Below, one piece after another: positions 1 through 6,138 of a stretch of 11,392 bases of DNA (positions are counted from its first letter, which is position 1; every line of letters starts with the position of its first letter). Made by a program: the position numbers and the translations under genes. Source of the DNA: an uncultured Clostridia bacterium (lineage in GTDB: Bacteria; Bacillota_A; Clostridia; TANB77; CAG-508); the NCBI GenBank assembly GCA_947588915.1, contig CANPZA010000036.1:1-11392 (forward strand). The letters are read 5' to 3'. Below the pieces are notes generated by a model that saw only the letters and a program-made list of their open reading frames with translations, made no database searches and was not told the origin of the DNA.

Positions 1-47
1 AATACAAGAGATTTGTGAAATTTATGTGAAAAAAAATTGATAATGTA

Positions 48-76
48 TTGAAAATATATTAAGAAAAATATATAAT
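48..76 (+). promoter_or_regulatory. Sigma-A type promoter for the prepilin-rnhB-pdp group
   Basis: A TTGAAA -35 box (48-53) and a perfect TATAAT -10 box (71-76) are separated by 17 bases. The likely transcription start is a few bases downstream, about 25 bases before the prepilin start. The boxes are seen directly; their use is inferred. Confidence 0.75.
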
Positions 77-107
77 GTAGGAAAATAAATAGCAAAGGAT
101 GATTAAT

Positions 108-623
108 ATGTATTTTAAAAGTAATAAAGGAATAACTTTAGTAGCACTAGTAATAACAATTATTGTATTAGCTATTATTACAAGCATATCTATTTATAGT
201 GGTAAAGATGTAATAGAAAAAACAAAATTAGAAGGATTAAAAACAAATATGTTATTAATCCAGGCAAAAGCAAAAGAATATGTAGAACAAGCCAATTTTA
301 AAATGGGAATTAATCCAGAACAAAAATCAGAAGAGGAAAAACAAAAAATCAGAAGTGAAGTATATGAAAACCAAAGTGAAGAAGGAGCACAACTTGAAAA
401 GGCAACAGATATACCATCAAATTTCGGAGTTTCAGATTCATCTACATGCTATTGGTTAACCCAAAAAGCACAAGAAAAATGGGGATTAGATAAAATAGAA
501 TTAGAAGATGGTGAAAAATATTTAATTGAATTTAATGAGGCAAAGGAAACTGTAGAGGTGTACAACACAGTAGGTTTTAATGGAAAATATTCTTTAACAG
601 ATATAAATACAATCCAATTATAG
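108..623 (+). CDS. Prepilin-like protein with type IV pilin N-terminal cleavage/methylation motif
   Basis: A 171-residue protein. A short positively charged leader (MYFKSNKG) is followed by ITLVALVITIIVLAI and a hydrophobic helix to about residue 31. This is the class III signal of type IV pilins and type II pseudopilins, cut by prepilin peptidase after the Gly. The +5 position is Ala instead of the usual Glu, as in many GITLVALV-type clostridial proteins. The remainder is a soluble, acidic, Lys/Glu-rich domain, with a helix and then a mixed region around SSTCYWLTQ. I chose the ATG at 108 because AAAGG (94-98) lies nine bases upstream; the in-frame ATG at 99 would overlap that ribosome binding site. 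No other pilus genes are in the window, so the role (adhesion, secretion or an orphan surface protein) is open. It precedes rnhB by 39 bases without an obvious terminator. Confidence 0.8.
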   Translation: MYFKSNKGITLVALVITIIVLAIITSISIYSGKDVIEKTKLEGLKTNMLLIQAKAKEYVEQANFKMGINPEQKSEEEKQKIRSEVYENQSEEGAQLEKATDIPSNFGVSDSSTCYWLTQKAQEKWGLDKIELEDGEKYLIEFNEAKETVEVYNTVGFNGKYSLTDINTIQL

Positions 624-662
624 AAATTGAATAAATATAATTGAAATATAGAAGTGAGTATA

Positions 663-1289
663 ATGAAAGAAAAAGAAATAGAAAGATTAACTAAATTAAA
701 AGAAATAGAAAAAAAATTATATAGTAAGGGTTTCCAAAAAATATGTGGAATTGATGAAGCGGGAAGAGGACCACTAGCTGGTCCTGTTGTAGTTGCAGGA
801 GTTATTATGCCAAAAGATTCTATGATAGAAGGTGTAAATGACTCAAAAAAGGTTTCTGAAAATAAGAGAGAAAAATTATATGATTTAATTTTAGAAGAAG
901 CAATATCATATTCAGTTTCAATTATAGATAAAGATGTAATAGATGAAATAAATATATTAAATGCAACAAAACAAGGAGTTACTGAAGTTGTAGAAGGTTT
1001 GCAAGTAAAACCAGATTTGATTTTGGTAGATGCACTAACACATATCAATACAAAGGGAATTCCTTATGATTCAATAATAAAAGGAGATGCAAAATGTTAT
1101 AATATAGCAGCAGCATCTATTATTGCAAAAGTAACAAGAGATAGAATTATGAGACAATGGGATGAGATTTATCCTCAATATGGATTTATATCTCATAAAG
1201 GTTATGGTACTTCAAAACATATAGAAGCTATAAAAAAATATGGTTTAACACCAATTCATAGAAGGAGTTTTACAAAAAATTTTATATAG
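663..1289 (+). CDS. rnhB: Ribonuclease HII
   Basis: Cleaves the RNA strand of RNA:DNA hybrids and starts removal of single ribonucleotides misincorporated in DNA, using Mn/Mg ions in the cytoplasm. The 208-residue protein has the family hallmarks: GIDEAGRGPLAGPVV near residue 29, supplying the catalytic Asp-Glu pair (D31, E32). It also has NDSKK, the ILVDA strand with the third acidic residue (D123), KGDAKCYNIAAASIIAKVTRD with the last acidic positions, and the C-terminal HRRSF motif. Length is normal for bacterial RNase HII. The ATG at 663 is preferred; an in-frame GTG at 654 would add three residues and has no better ribosome binding site. There are 22 bases to the next start, so it is probably cotranscribed with pdp. 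No in-frame CGG codon occurs and the frame is intact. Confidence 0.96.
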   Translation: MKEKEIERLTKLKEIEKKLYSKGFQKICGIDEAGRGPLAGPVVVAGVIMPKDSMIEGVNDSKKVSENKREKLYDLILEEAISYSVSIIDKDVIDEINILNATKQGVTEVVEGLQVKPDLILVDALTHINTKGIPYDSIIKGDAKCYNIAAASIIAKVTRDRIMRQWDEIYPQYGFISHKGYGTSKHIEAIKKYGLTPIHRRSFTKNFI

Positions 1290-1311
1290 AATAATAATGG
1301 GAAGTGTGAAA

Positions 1312-2616
1312 GTGAATATATTAGATATAATCGAAAAAAAGAGAGATAAAAGAGAATTATCTAAAGAGGAAATCGAATATTTTGTTTTTGAATATACTAA
1401 TGGAAACATAAAAGATTATCAAGCTGCAGCCTTAATTATGGCAATATATTTAAATGGAATGACTGATGAAGAAACAACTAATTTAACACTTAGTATGGCA
1501 AATTCAGGAGAGATACTAGATTTATCCACATTGAATAAAATAATTGTGGATAAACATTCTACAGGAGGAGTAGGAGATAAAGTTTCACTTATATTATTAC
1601 CAATTGTAAGTTCTTTAGGAGTTCCAGTTGCAAAAATGTCAGGAAGAGGGTTAGGATTTACAGAAGGGACAGTTGATAAATTACAATCTATTCCAGGTTA
1701 TCAAACAGAAATAGAAATTGAGAAATTCATTAAAAATGTAAAACAGATTGGGATTAGTATGATTTCACAAACCTTTAATTTAGCACCTGCTGATAAAAAA
1801 TTGTATAGTTTAAGAGATAGTATTTCATGTGTAGAGAGTATACCTTTAATTGCATCTAGTATTATGAGTAAAAAGATTGCAAGTGGAGCTCAAAAAATAG
1901 TACTTGATGTTACAGTTGGAAAAGGTGCATTTATGAAAAACATAGAAGATGCAAGAACACTTGCAAATAAAATGATTAAAATAGGAAAATTAGTAAATAA
2001 ACAAACAATATGTGTATTAACAAATATGGATGAACCATTAGGGCATAATGTGGGAAATTCCTTAGAAGTTATAGAGGCAATTAAGTTTTTACAAGGAGAA
2101 ATGCCAGACGATTTAAAACAAGTGGTACTTACGCTAGGTGCATATATGATAAAACTTTCTGGTTTAGGAGAAGATTTAGAAAATAATAAAAATAAAATGT
2201 TAGAAAACATAGAAAATGGGAAAGCTTATGATAAGTTTAAACAATTAATAGAAGCTCAAGGAGCAGATGCTTCATATATAGAAGATGTCGAAAGCATTCC
2301 AAAAGCTAATTTTATAGAACCAATATATAGTAAAATGAATGGGTATATTTATGAAATAAATAGTAAAGAAATTGGAAAATTAGCTTCATATTTGGGTGCA
2401 GGAAGAGAAAAAAAGGAAGATAGTATAGATTATCAGGTAGGAATTATATTAAATAAAAAAGTATCAGATAAAGTCAAAGAAGATGATGTAATTGCTTATA
2501 TTCATGCAAATAATATTGAAAAATTAAATTATGCGAAAGAACAATTAGAAAATATAATAAAGATTTCTAAAAATCCTATACAAAAGGAAAAAATAATATT
2601 GGAAATTATTGAATAA
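1312..2616 (+). CDS. pdp: Pyrimidine-nucleoside phosphorylase
   Basis: Phosphorolysis of uridine, deoxyuridine and thymidine to the base plus (deoxy)ribose-1-phosphate, in pyrimidine salvage. The protein is 434 residues, typical of the class II nucleoside phosphorylases. An alpha-helical N domain is followed by the phosphate-binding DKHSTGGVGDK loop (80-90), KMSGRGLG (108-115), and the substrate residues R168, S183 and K187 in LRDSISCVESIPLIASSIMSKK. The C-terminal alpha/beta domain carries the GAGREKKEDSID segment. In the family signature SGRGLG-x-TGGT-x-DKLE, this copy reads FTEGTVDKLQ, with Glu118 for Gly and Gln125 for Glu. GTG 1312 is chosen because GGGAAG lies 7 bases upstream and the resulting N-terminus (VNILDIIEKK) fits homologues; ATG 1297 would add five residues. 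Whether it prefers uridine or thymidine cannot be decided from sequence. No in-frame CGG. Confidence 0.93.
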   Translation: MNILDIIEKKRDKRELSKEEIEYFVFEYTNGNIKDYQAAALIMAIYLNGMTDEETTNLTLSMANSGEILDLSTLNKIIVDKHSTGGVGDKVSLILLPIVSSLGVPVAKMSGRGLGFTEGTVDKLQSIPGYQTEIEIEKFIKNVKQIGISMISQTFNLAPADKKLYSLRDSISCVESIPLIASSIMSKKIASGAQKIVLDVTVGKGAFMKNIEDARTLANKMIKIGKLVNKQTICVLTNMDEPLGHNVGNSLEVIEAIKFLQGEMPDDLKQVVLTLGAYMIKLSGLGEDLENNKNKMLENIENGKAYDKFKQLIEAQGADASYIEDVESIPKANFIEPIYSKMNGYIYEINSKEIGKLASYLGAGREKKEDSIDYQVGIILNKKVSDKVKEDDVIAYIHANNIEKLNYAKEQLENIIKISKNPIQKEKIILEIIE

Positions 2617-2642
2617 GCTTTTTACAAATACTAAAAAAATAA

Positions 2643-2670
2643 TTGAAAATTTAACAAAATGTGTTATAAT
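2643..2670 (+). promoter_or_regulatory. Extended -10 promoter for the small membrane gene and cdaA
   Basis: TTGAAA (2643-2648) and TATAAT (2665-2670) are spaced by 16 bases, with TGT immediately before the -10 box (extended -10). A second TATAAT directly follows at 2671-2676. The promoter sits in the 87-base gap after pdp and separates cdaA from the upstream genes. Confidence 0.75.
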
Positions 2671-2703
2671 TATAATTAGTTAATAATAGAAAGGATGAAT
2701 CAA

Positions 2704-2841
2704 ATGAAAAATAAAGACAGTAAAAAACAAAAAAGACAATATTATAAAGGACAAATATTTGTTAAAATTATGGCTGCATTTTTAGCTATATTAATGGTAG
2801 CTGGAACAGGAATTACTCTTGTTTATGCATTATTAAGGTAA
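2704..2841 (+). CDS. 45-residue single-TM membrane protein of unknown function
   Basis: A short reading frame, MKNKDSKKQKRQYYKGQ followed by one hydrophobic helix (about residues 18-43: IFVKIMAAFLAILMVAG and on to VYALL). The cytoplasmic N-terminus is strongly basic. It has a good ribosome binding site (AAAGGATG ending seven bases before the ATG) and its own promoter. It ends 18 bases before cdaA, inside the cdaA ribosome binding region, so translation may be coupled. Reality is supported by promoter, ribosome binding site and codon use; I do not recognise the family with certainty. It resembles the short membrane proteins of unknown function common in Bacillota. A role near the membrane enzyme CdaA is only an inference from position. 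Confidence 0.7.
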   Translation: MKNKDSKKQKRQYYKGQIFVKIMAAFLAILMVAGTGITLVYALLR

Positions 2842-2859
2842 AAAGGAGATACAAAAGAA

Positions 2860-3795
2860 ATGGTAATAAATTTAGGAATTAATTGGGAAAATTTTTATAG
2901 AGATAATATTATGTCATATATAAAATCATTACAAGAAAATCCATTTGAACTAATTACATTAATATTGGATATAACAATTGTAATATTTTTATTATATGCT
3001 TTTTTCAAAATTGTTAAAGGTTCTAGGGCATGGCAATTGATTAAAGGAATAATACTTCTAGTTGTAGCTACAGCTTTAAGTGGGCTTTTAAATTTTAAAA
3101 TTCTAAATTGGATTTTAACTGGAATTATGAATTTAGGAGTTATTGCAATTATTGTTATTTTCCAACCAGAATTAAGAAGAGCATTAGAGCAATTAGGAAC
3201 AAATAAATTAACTAAGTTTTTTGGAATTGATAAAGATGTGTCAACAAAGACAAAAGAGGATATTTATAAAGTTGTTATTGCAACAACTGAACTTTCAAAA
3301 GCTAAAACAGGTGCTTTAATTGTTTTTGAAAGAGATATTAAAATTCAAGATATAATAGCAACAGGAATACCAATGGATGCAGATGTATCACCTCAGTTAT
3401 TGGTAAATATATTTGAACCAAAAACTCCACTACATGATGGAGCCGTTGTTATATCTGGTAATAAAATTGCAGCTGCTGCGTGTGTATTACCTTTAGCAGA
3501 TGACAATGATATTGCAAAAGAACTAGGAACCAGACATAGAGCAGCAATTGGAATATCAAAAGAATCTGACAGTATAGTAATAATTGTTTCAGAAGAAACT
3601 GGTAAAATTTCTGTAGCGAAAGATGGAACTTTAATTGCTGATATCAGAGAAGATGTATTGAAGAAAATCCTAATTAGTAATATTGTGACAAAAAGATTTA
3701 CTATTGAGAAAAAGGATAGGAAAGAAAGATTAAAGAAAATAAGAGAGAATATAAAAAAAGGAAAAAAGATAGAGGAGAAGGAAGGAAGTAAATAA
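2860..3795 (+). CDS. cdaA: Diadenylate cyclase CdaA (c-di-AMP synthase)
   Basis: Condenses two ATP into cyclic di-AMP, the second messenger controlling potassium and osmolyte transport and cell-wall homeostasis. The 311-residue protein has three N-terminal membrane helices (about 33-51, 59-78, 83-101) and a linker with FQPELRRALEQLG. The DAC (DisA_N) domain follows, with GALIVFERD, LHDGAVVI (DGA 193-195, metal and ATP binding) and GTRHRAAIG (RHR 225-227), then SEETGKISVA. The tail from about 284 is very Lys/Glu-rich and longer than in the typical 270-290-residue homologues. An AAAAGGAG site lies 11 bases before the ATG. In most Bacillota cdaA is followed by cdaR and glmM; here neither follows, and a hairpin and truA come next. 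No in-frame CGG. Confidence 0.95.
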   Translation: MVINLGINWENFYRDNIMSYIKSLQENPFELITLILDITIVIFLLYAFFKIVKGSRAWQLIKGIILLVVATALSGLLNFKILNWILTGIMNLGVIAIIVIFQPELRRALEQLGTNKLTKFFGIDKDVSTKTKEDIYKVVIATTELSKAKTGALIVFERDIKIQDIIATGIPMDADVSPQLLVNIFEPKTPLHDGAVVISGNKIAAAACVLPLADDNDIAKELGTRHRAAIGISKESDSIVIIVSEETGKISVAKDGTLIADIREDVLKKILISNIVTKRFTIEKKDRKERLKKIRENIKKGKKIEEKEGSK

Positions 3796-3800
3796 AGTTA

Positions 3801-3824
3801 GTCGCTTAATTAAAAGCGACTTTT
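3801..3824 (+). terminator. Short hairpin terminator after cdaA
   Basis: GTCGCTT (3801-3807) pairs with AAGCGAC (3814-3820) around a six-base loop and is followed by TTTT. The T-run is short, so some readthrough into truA is likely. Confidence 0.65.
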
Positions 3825-3839
3825 ATAAAAGGTAAAAAA

Positions 3840-4582
3840 ATGAGAAATATAAAGTTAGTTATCGAATATGATGGAAAGGAATTTAATCGGTTGGCAAAAA
3901 CAACCTAATAAACTAAATATACAAGGTACTATTGAGAAATCAATAGAGCAAATAACAGGAGAAAAAGTAGATTTAATAGCATCTGGAAGAACAGATAGAG
4001 GGGTACATAGTTTTGGACAGGTCGCAAATTTTAAAACAAATTCTAATATTCCAATTGAGAAGTTTGCAGTTGCAATCAATAGCAATTTGAAAAAATCTAT
4101 TTTAATTAAATCAGCAGAGGAAGTAGATGACAATTTTCATAGTAGATTTTGTTGTAAAAGAAAAACATATCGTTATGTTATAAATAATTCTAAAGCAGGA
4201 ACAGCTATTTATAGAAATTTAGAAACTCATATTCCTGTGAAGTTAGATATAGAGAAAATGAAAAAGGCAATAAAATATTTTGAAGGAGAGCATGATTTTA
4301 AAGCATTTAAATCAAGTGGAACTAGTTCTAAAAATAGTGTAAGGACTATTTTTAAAGCAAATGTAATTGAAAAAGAAAATGATAGGATTTGGATTGAATT
4401 AACAGGAAGTGGTTTCTTATATAATATGGTAAGAATTATTGCACGGAACATTAGTAGAAGTCGGAATGGGTAATATAAAACCTGAGGAAATAGTATCTAT
4501 TATAAATGATGGAAAAAGAGAAAGAGCAGGAAAAACGCTTCCTCCACAAGGATTGTATTTAGTTAAAGTGGAATATGAATAG
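3840..4582 (+). CDS. truA: tRNA pseudouridine(38-40) synthase TruA, with two +1 shifts at CGG
   Basis: Isomerises uridines 38-40 of the tRNA anticodon stem-loop. Read conventionally, the gene is broken twice. The frame from ATG 3840 gives MRNIKLVIEYDGKEFN and stops soon after CGG 3888-3890. A second frame runs from GWQKQPNK to MVRIIA and stops after CGG 4444-4446. A third frame supplies GTLVEVGMG and the C-terminus ending in GLYLVKVEYE. Omitting the C at 3888 and at 4444 gives 16+185+45 = 246 residues, the normal TruA length, with YDG-x(4)-GWQ, the catalytic Asp52 in SGRTDRGVH, RKTYRYV, HDFKAFKSSG, TGSGFLYNMVRIIAGT and the C-terminal strand all aligned. Both restored residues are conserved glycines. 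A ribosome binding site AAAGG precedes ATG 3840. This is read as a recoded functional gene; the alternative is a twice-damaged pseudogene. Confidence 0.9.
3888..3891 (+). other. +1 recoding site 1: AAT-CGG-T in truA
   Basis: In-frame CGG at 3888-3890 followed by T. The zero frame meets TAA six codons later. The +1 frame (GGT at 3889) gives EFN-GWQ, matching the YDG-x(4)-GWQ core of TruA with exact spacing. Confidence 0.85.
4444..4447 (+). other. +1 recoding site 2: GCA-CGG-A in truA
   Basis: In-frame CGG at 4444-4446 (in the frame that runs from 3889) followed by A. The zero frame stops at TAA 4471-4473. The +1 frame gives MVRIIA-GTLVEVG, the conserved IIAGTL segment of TruA. Confidence 0.88.
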
Positions 4583-4585
4583 AAA

Positions 4586-4615
4586 TTAACAAAAAATAAA
4601 CAGGTAGCATAAAAT
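4586..4615 (+). promoter_or_regulatory. Possible weak promoter for the DUF2651-like gene
   Basis: TTAACA (4586-4591) and TAAAAT (4610-4615) are spaced by 18 bases in the 64-base gap after truA. Both boxes deviate from consensus, so the call is tentative. Confidence 0.4.
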
Positions 4616-4646
4616 ATAGTAAGATTTTGAAAAGGAGAGAAGTGTT

Positions 4647-5064
4647 ATGATTACAAATCAGGTTTTACTTATATTTTTTGCATTACCTATTGCTGTTATT
4701 ATAATTTCAATTGCATTACAAAGAATTTTCAAAAATCCAATATTAGTTGCTCTAATTATCTTTGCAATATTTTTAATTGTTACATTTGTAATAGATAATA
4801 TACAATTTTTAGTTGCAACTATTGCATATACAATCTTAAGTTATATAACAGCATTTTTAACATATATAATATATAGATTTTTAAAAGAACATATATGTGC
4901 AAATAATAACAATGTAAATACAATTTCAAATAATTCACAACAAGATTTGCGGATGTAGTAATAATCAGGTTTCAGGGTTAAATGGAATTAGCGCAAGGGT
5001 GAATATAATTCCAAATAATAATGGAAACTCAGGTAGAATAAATGGATGCTATACAAATAGATAA
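4647..5064 (+). CDS. Small membrane protein, DUF2651-like, with a +1 shift at CGG
   Basis: A 138-residue protein if the C at 4950 is skipped (101+37 residues). The N-terminal two thirds are highly hydrophobic, with about three membrane helices (roughly 4-24, 30-52, 54-78) that include FALPIAVIIISIALQRIF and FAIFLIVTF. This resembles DUF2651-type proteins of Bacillota. A polar Asn-rich linker follows (ANNNNVNTISNNSQQ). The conventional frame ends two codons after CGG 4950-4952. In the +1 frame it continues as GCSNNQVSG, NGISARVNIIPN and a Gly/Asn-rich end, to the TAA at 5062-5064, just before a strong terminator. A good AAAGGAGAG lies 7 bases before the ATG. Function is unknown. The continuation keeps the same Asn/Gly/Ser character as the linker, which supports it. 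Confidence 0.72.
4950..4953 (+). other. +1 recoding site 3: TTG-CGG-A in the DUF2651-like gene
   Basis: CGG is codon 102 of the frame from 4647; the zero frame reads CGG ATG TAG. The +1 frame reads GGA TGT AGT and stays open for 37 codons. Confidence 0.75.
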
Positions 5065-5080
5065 AATGGGAATGTAATAA

Positions 5081-5122
5081 AAATAATCTTGTCACAGTAT
5101 TTTGTGAACAAGATTATTTTTT
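5081..5122 (+). terminator. Strong rho-independent terminator
   Basis: AAATAATCTTGT (5081-5092) pairs with ACAAGATTATTT (5108-5119). An inner CACA/TGTG pairing and one bulged A extend the stem, and a run of T follows. It lies 16 bases after the stop codon that the +1 frame predicts (5062-5064), closer than to the conventional stop (4956-4958). Confidence 0.85.
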
Positions 5123-5163
5123 ATGTAGTTTAATAAACATGAAAATATGCAAAAAATAAACTA

Positions 5164-5192
5164 TTGAAATAATTATAAAAATATGTTATTAT
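5164..5192 (+). promoter_or_regulatory. Extended -10 promoter for the ArsP_2-type exporter
   Basis: TTGAAA (5164-5169), a 17-base spacer, and TATTAT (5187-5192) preceded by TGT (extended -10). The gene starts at 5223, after AAGGAG at 5211-5216. Confidence 0.7.
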
Positions 5193-5222
5193 ATAAAAAC
5201 TAAAGATAAGAAGGAGTAAAAA

Positions 5223-6071
5223 ATGATAGATATATTATTAGATGCTATTATTGATAGTATTAAATTATTACCATTTTTATTTATTACTTATTTGATAATG
5301 GAATATATAGAGCATAAGACTAAAGACAAGACCAAAGAGGCTATAAAGAGATCTGGTAAATATGGACCTTTAATAGGTGGAATACTTGGTATATTCCCAC
5401 AATGTGGTTTCTCTGTTTCTGCAACAAATTTATATGCCGCAAGAGTAATAACATTGGGAACTCTAATTTCTGTGTATCTTTCCACATCTGATGAGATGTT
5501 ACCAATTTTAATTTCAGAGGCAGTGCCAATTAATACTATTTTATCAATTTTAGGTATTAAATTATTTATAGGAATTATAGCAGGTTTTATTGTAGATTTT
5601 GTATTAAGGCTAAGAAATAAGAATCAAGAGGAGCAAAAAATTGTAGATTTATGTGAGAAAGATCATTGCCATTGTGAGCATGGAATATTAAAATCTTCAT
5701 TGAAACATACAATAAATATTTTTATATTTATATTGTTAATTACTGTTATTATAAATATTCTTATTTATTGGATAGGAGAAAATAGGATATCTGCATTTTT
5801 ACAAAATCAACCTATATTGGGACCTATAGTTTCTGGAATTATCGGTTTAATCCCAAATTGTGCTTCATCTGTTATTTTAACACAAATGTATTTAGAAAAT
5901 GTTATTTCTATGGCTACTATGATTGCAGGTACTTTAGTTGGAGCAGGTATAGGGCTAGCTATATTATTTAAAACTAATAAAGGGATAAAGCAAAATATAA
6001 ATATAGTTATACTATTATATACAATTGGAGTTATATCAGGAATTTTATTGGAATTAATTGGAATAGGATAA
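5223..6071 (+). CDS. Putative heavy-metal/arsenic efflux permease (ArsP_2-like, 10-TM family)
   Basis: A 282-residue integral membrane protein made of two related halves. Each half carries a Pro-x-Cys motif inside a membrane segment: GIFPQCGFSVSATNLY (PQC 59-61) and GLIPNCASSVILTQMY (PNC 211-213). This internal repeat is the hallmark of the ArsP_2 / putative manganese or arsenic exporter group (formerly DUF2899). A loop between the halves holds a metal-ligand cluster, C144, H148, C149, H150, C151 and H153, likely a metal-sensing or relay site. It has its own promoter, ribosome binding site and terminator, so it is a single-gene unit. The metal exported cannot be told from the sequence. CGG occurs only out of frame (ATC GGT at 5839-5844) and causes no shift. 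Confidence 0.82.
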   Translation: MIDILLDAIIDSIKLLPFLFITYLIMEYIEHKTKDKTKEAIKRSGKYGPLIGGILGIFPQCGFSVSATNLYAARVITLGTLISVYLSTSDEMLPILISEAVPINTILSILGIKLFIGIIAGFIVDFVLRLRNKNQEEQKIVDLCEKDHCHCEHGILKSSLKHTINIFIFILLITVIINILIYWIGENRISAFLQNQPILGPIVSGIIGLIPNCASSVILTQMYLENVISMATMIAGTLVGAGIGLAILFKTNKGIKQNINIVILLYTIGVISGILLELIGIG

Positions 6072-6078
6072 AATACAA

Positions 6079-6121
6079 AAAAAGACTAAGTTATTTGCAA
6101 AGCAATGTACTTAGTCTTTTT
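6079..6121. terminator. Bidirectional terminator between convergent genes
   Basis: AAAAAGACTAAGT (6079-6091) pairs with ACTTAGTCTTTTT (6109-6121). With A-runs on the left and T-runs on the right it works on both strands, ending the exporter transcript and the minus-strand coupling-protein transcript. Confidence 0.88.
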
Positions 6122-6138
6122 GGTTTAGTTCTTAATAA

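Noticed and set aside
1..98. Possible gene end or RNA gene at the left edge
   Set aside because: Only A/T-rich sequence with the promoter at 48-76 is visible; no tRNA, hairpin or coding frame could be supported.
449..1048. Antisense 199-residue frame over the prepilin and rnhB
   Set aside because: It is the shadow of two well-supported plus-strand genes and has no recognisable domain or ribosome binding site. The same applies to antisense frames at 1890-2210, 3855-4133, 4227-4451, 5288-5529 and the plus-strand frame at 10709-10897.
3840..4582. truA, bofA, glmS and the others as pseudogenes or sequencing/assembly errors
   Set aside because: All six breaks are the same event (an extra C before GGA/GGT giving in-frame CGG), none is in a homopolymer of C, and all the rest of each protein is conserved. 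Random error or decay would give mixed indels and stop codons. Raw reads would still be needed to exclude a systematic artefact completely.
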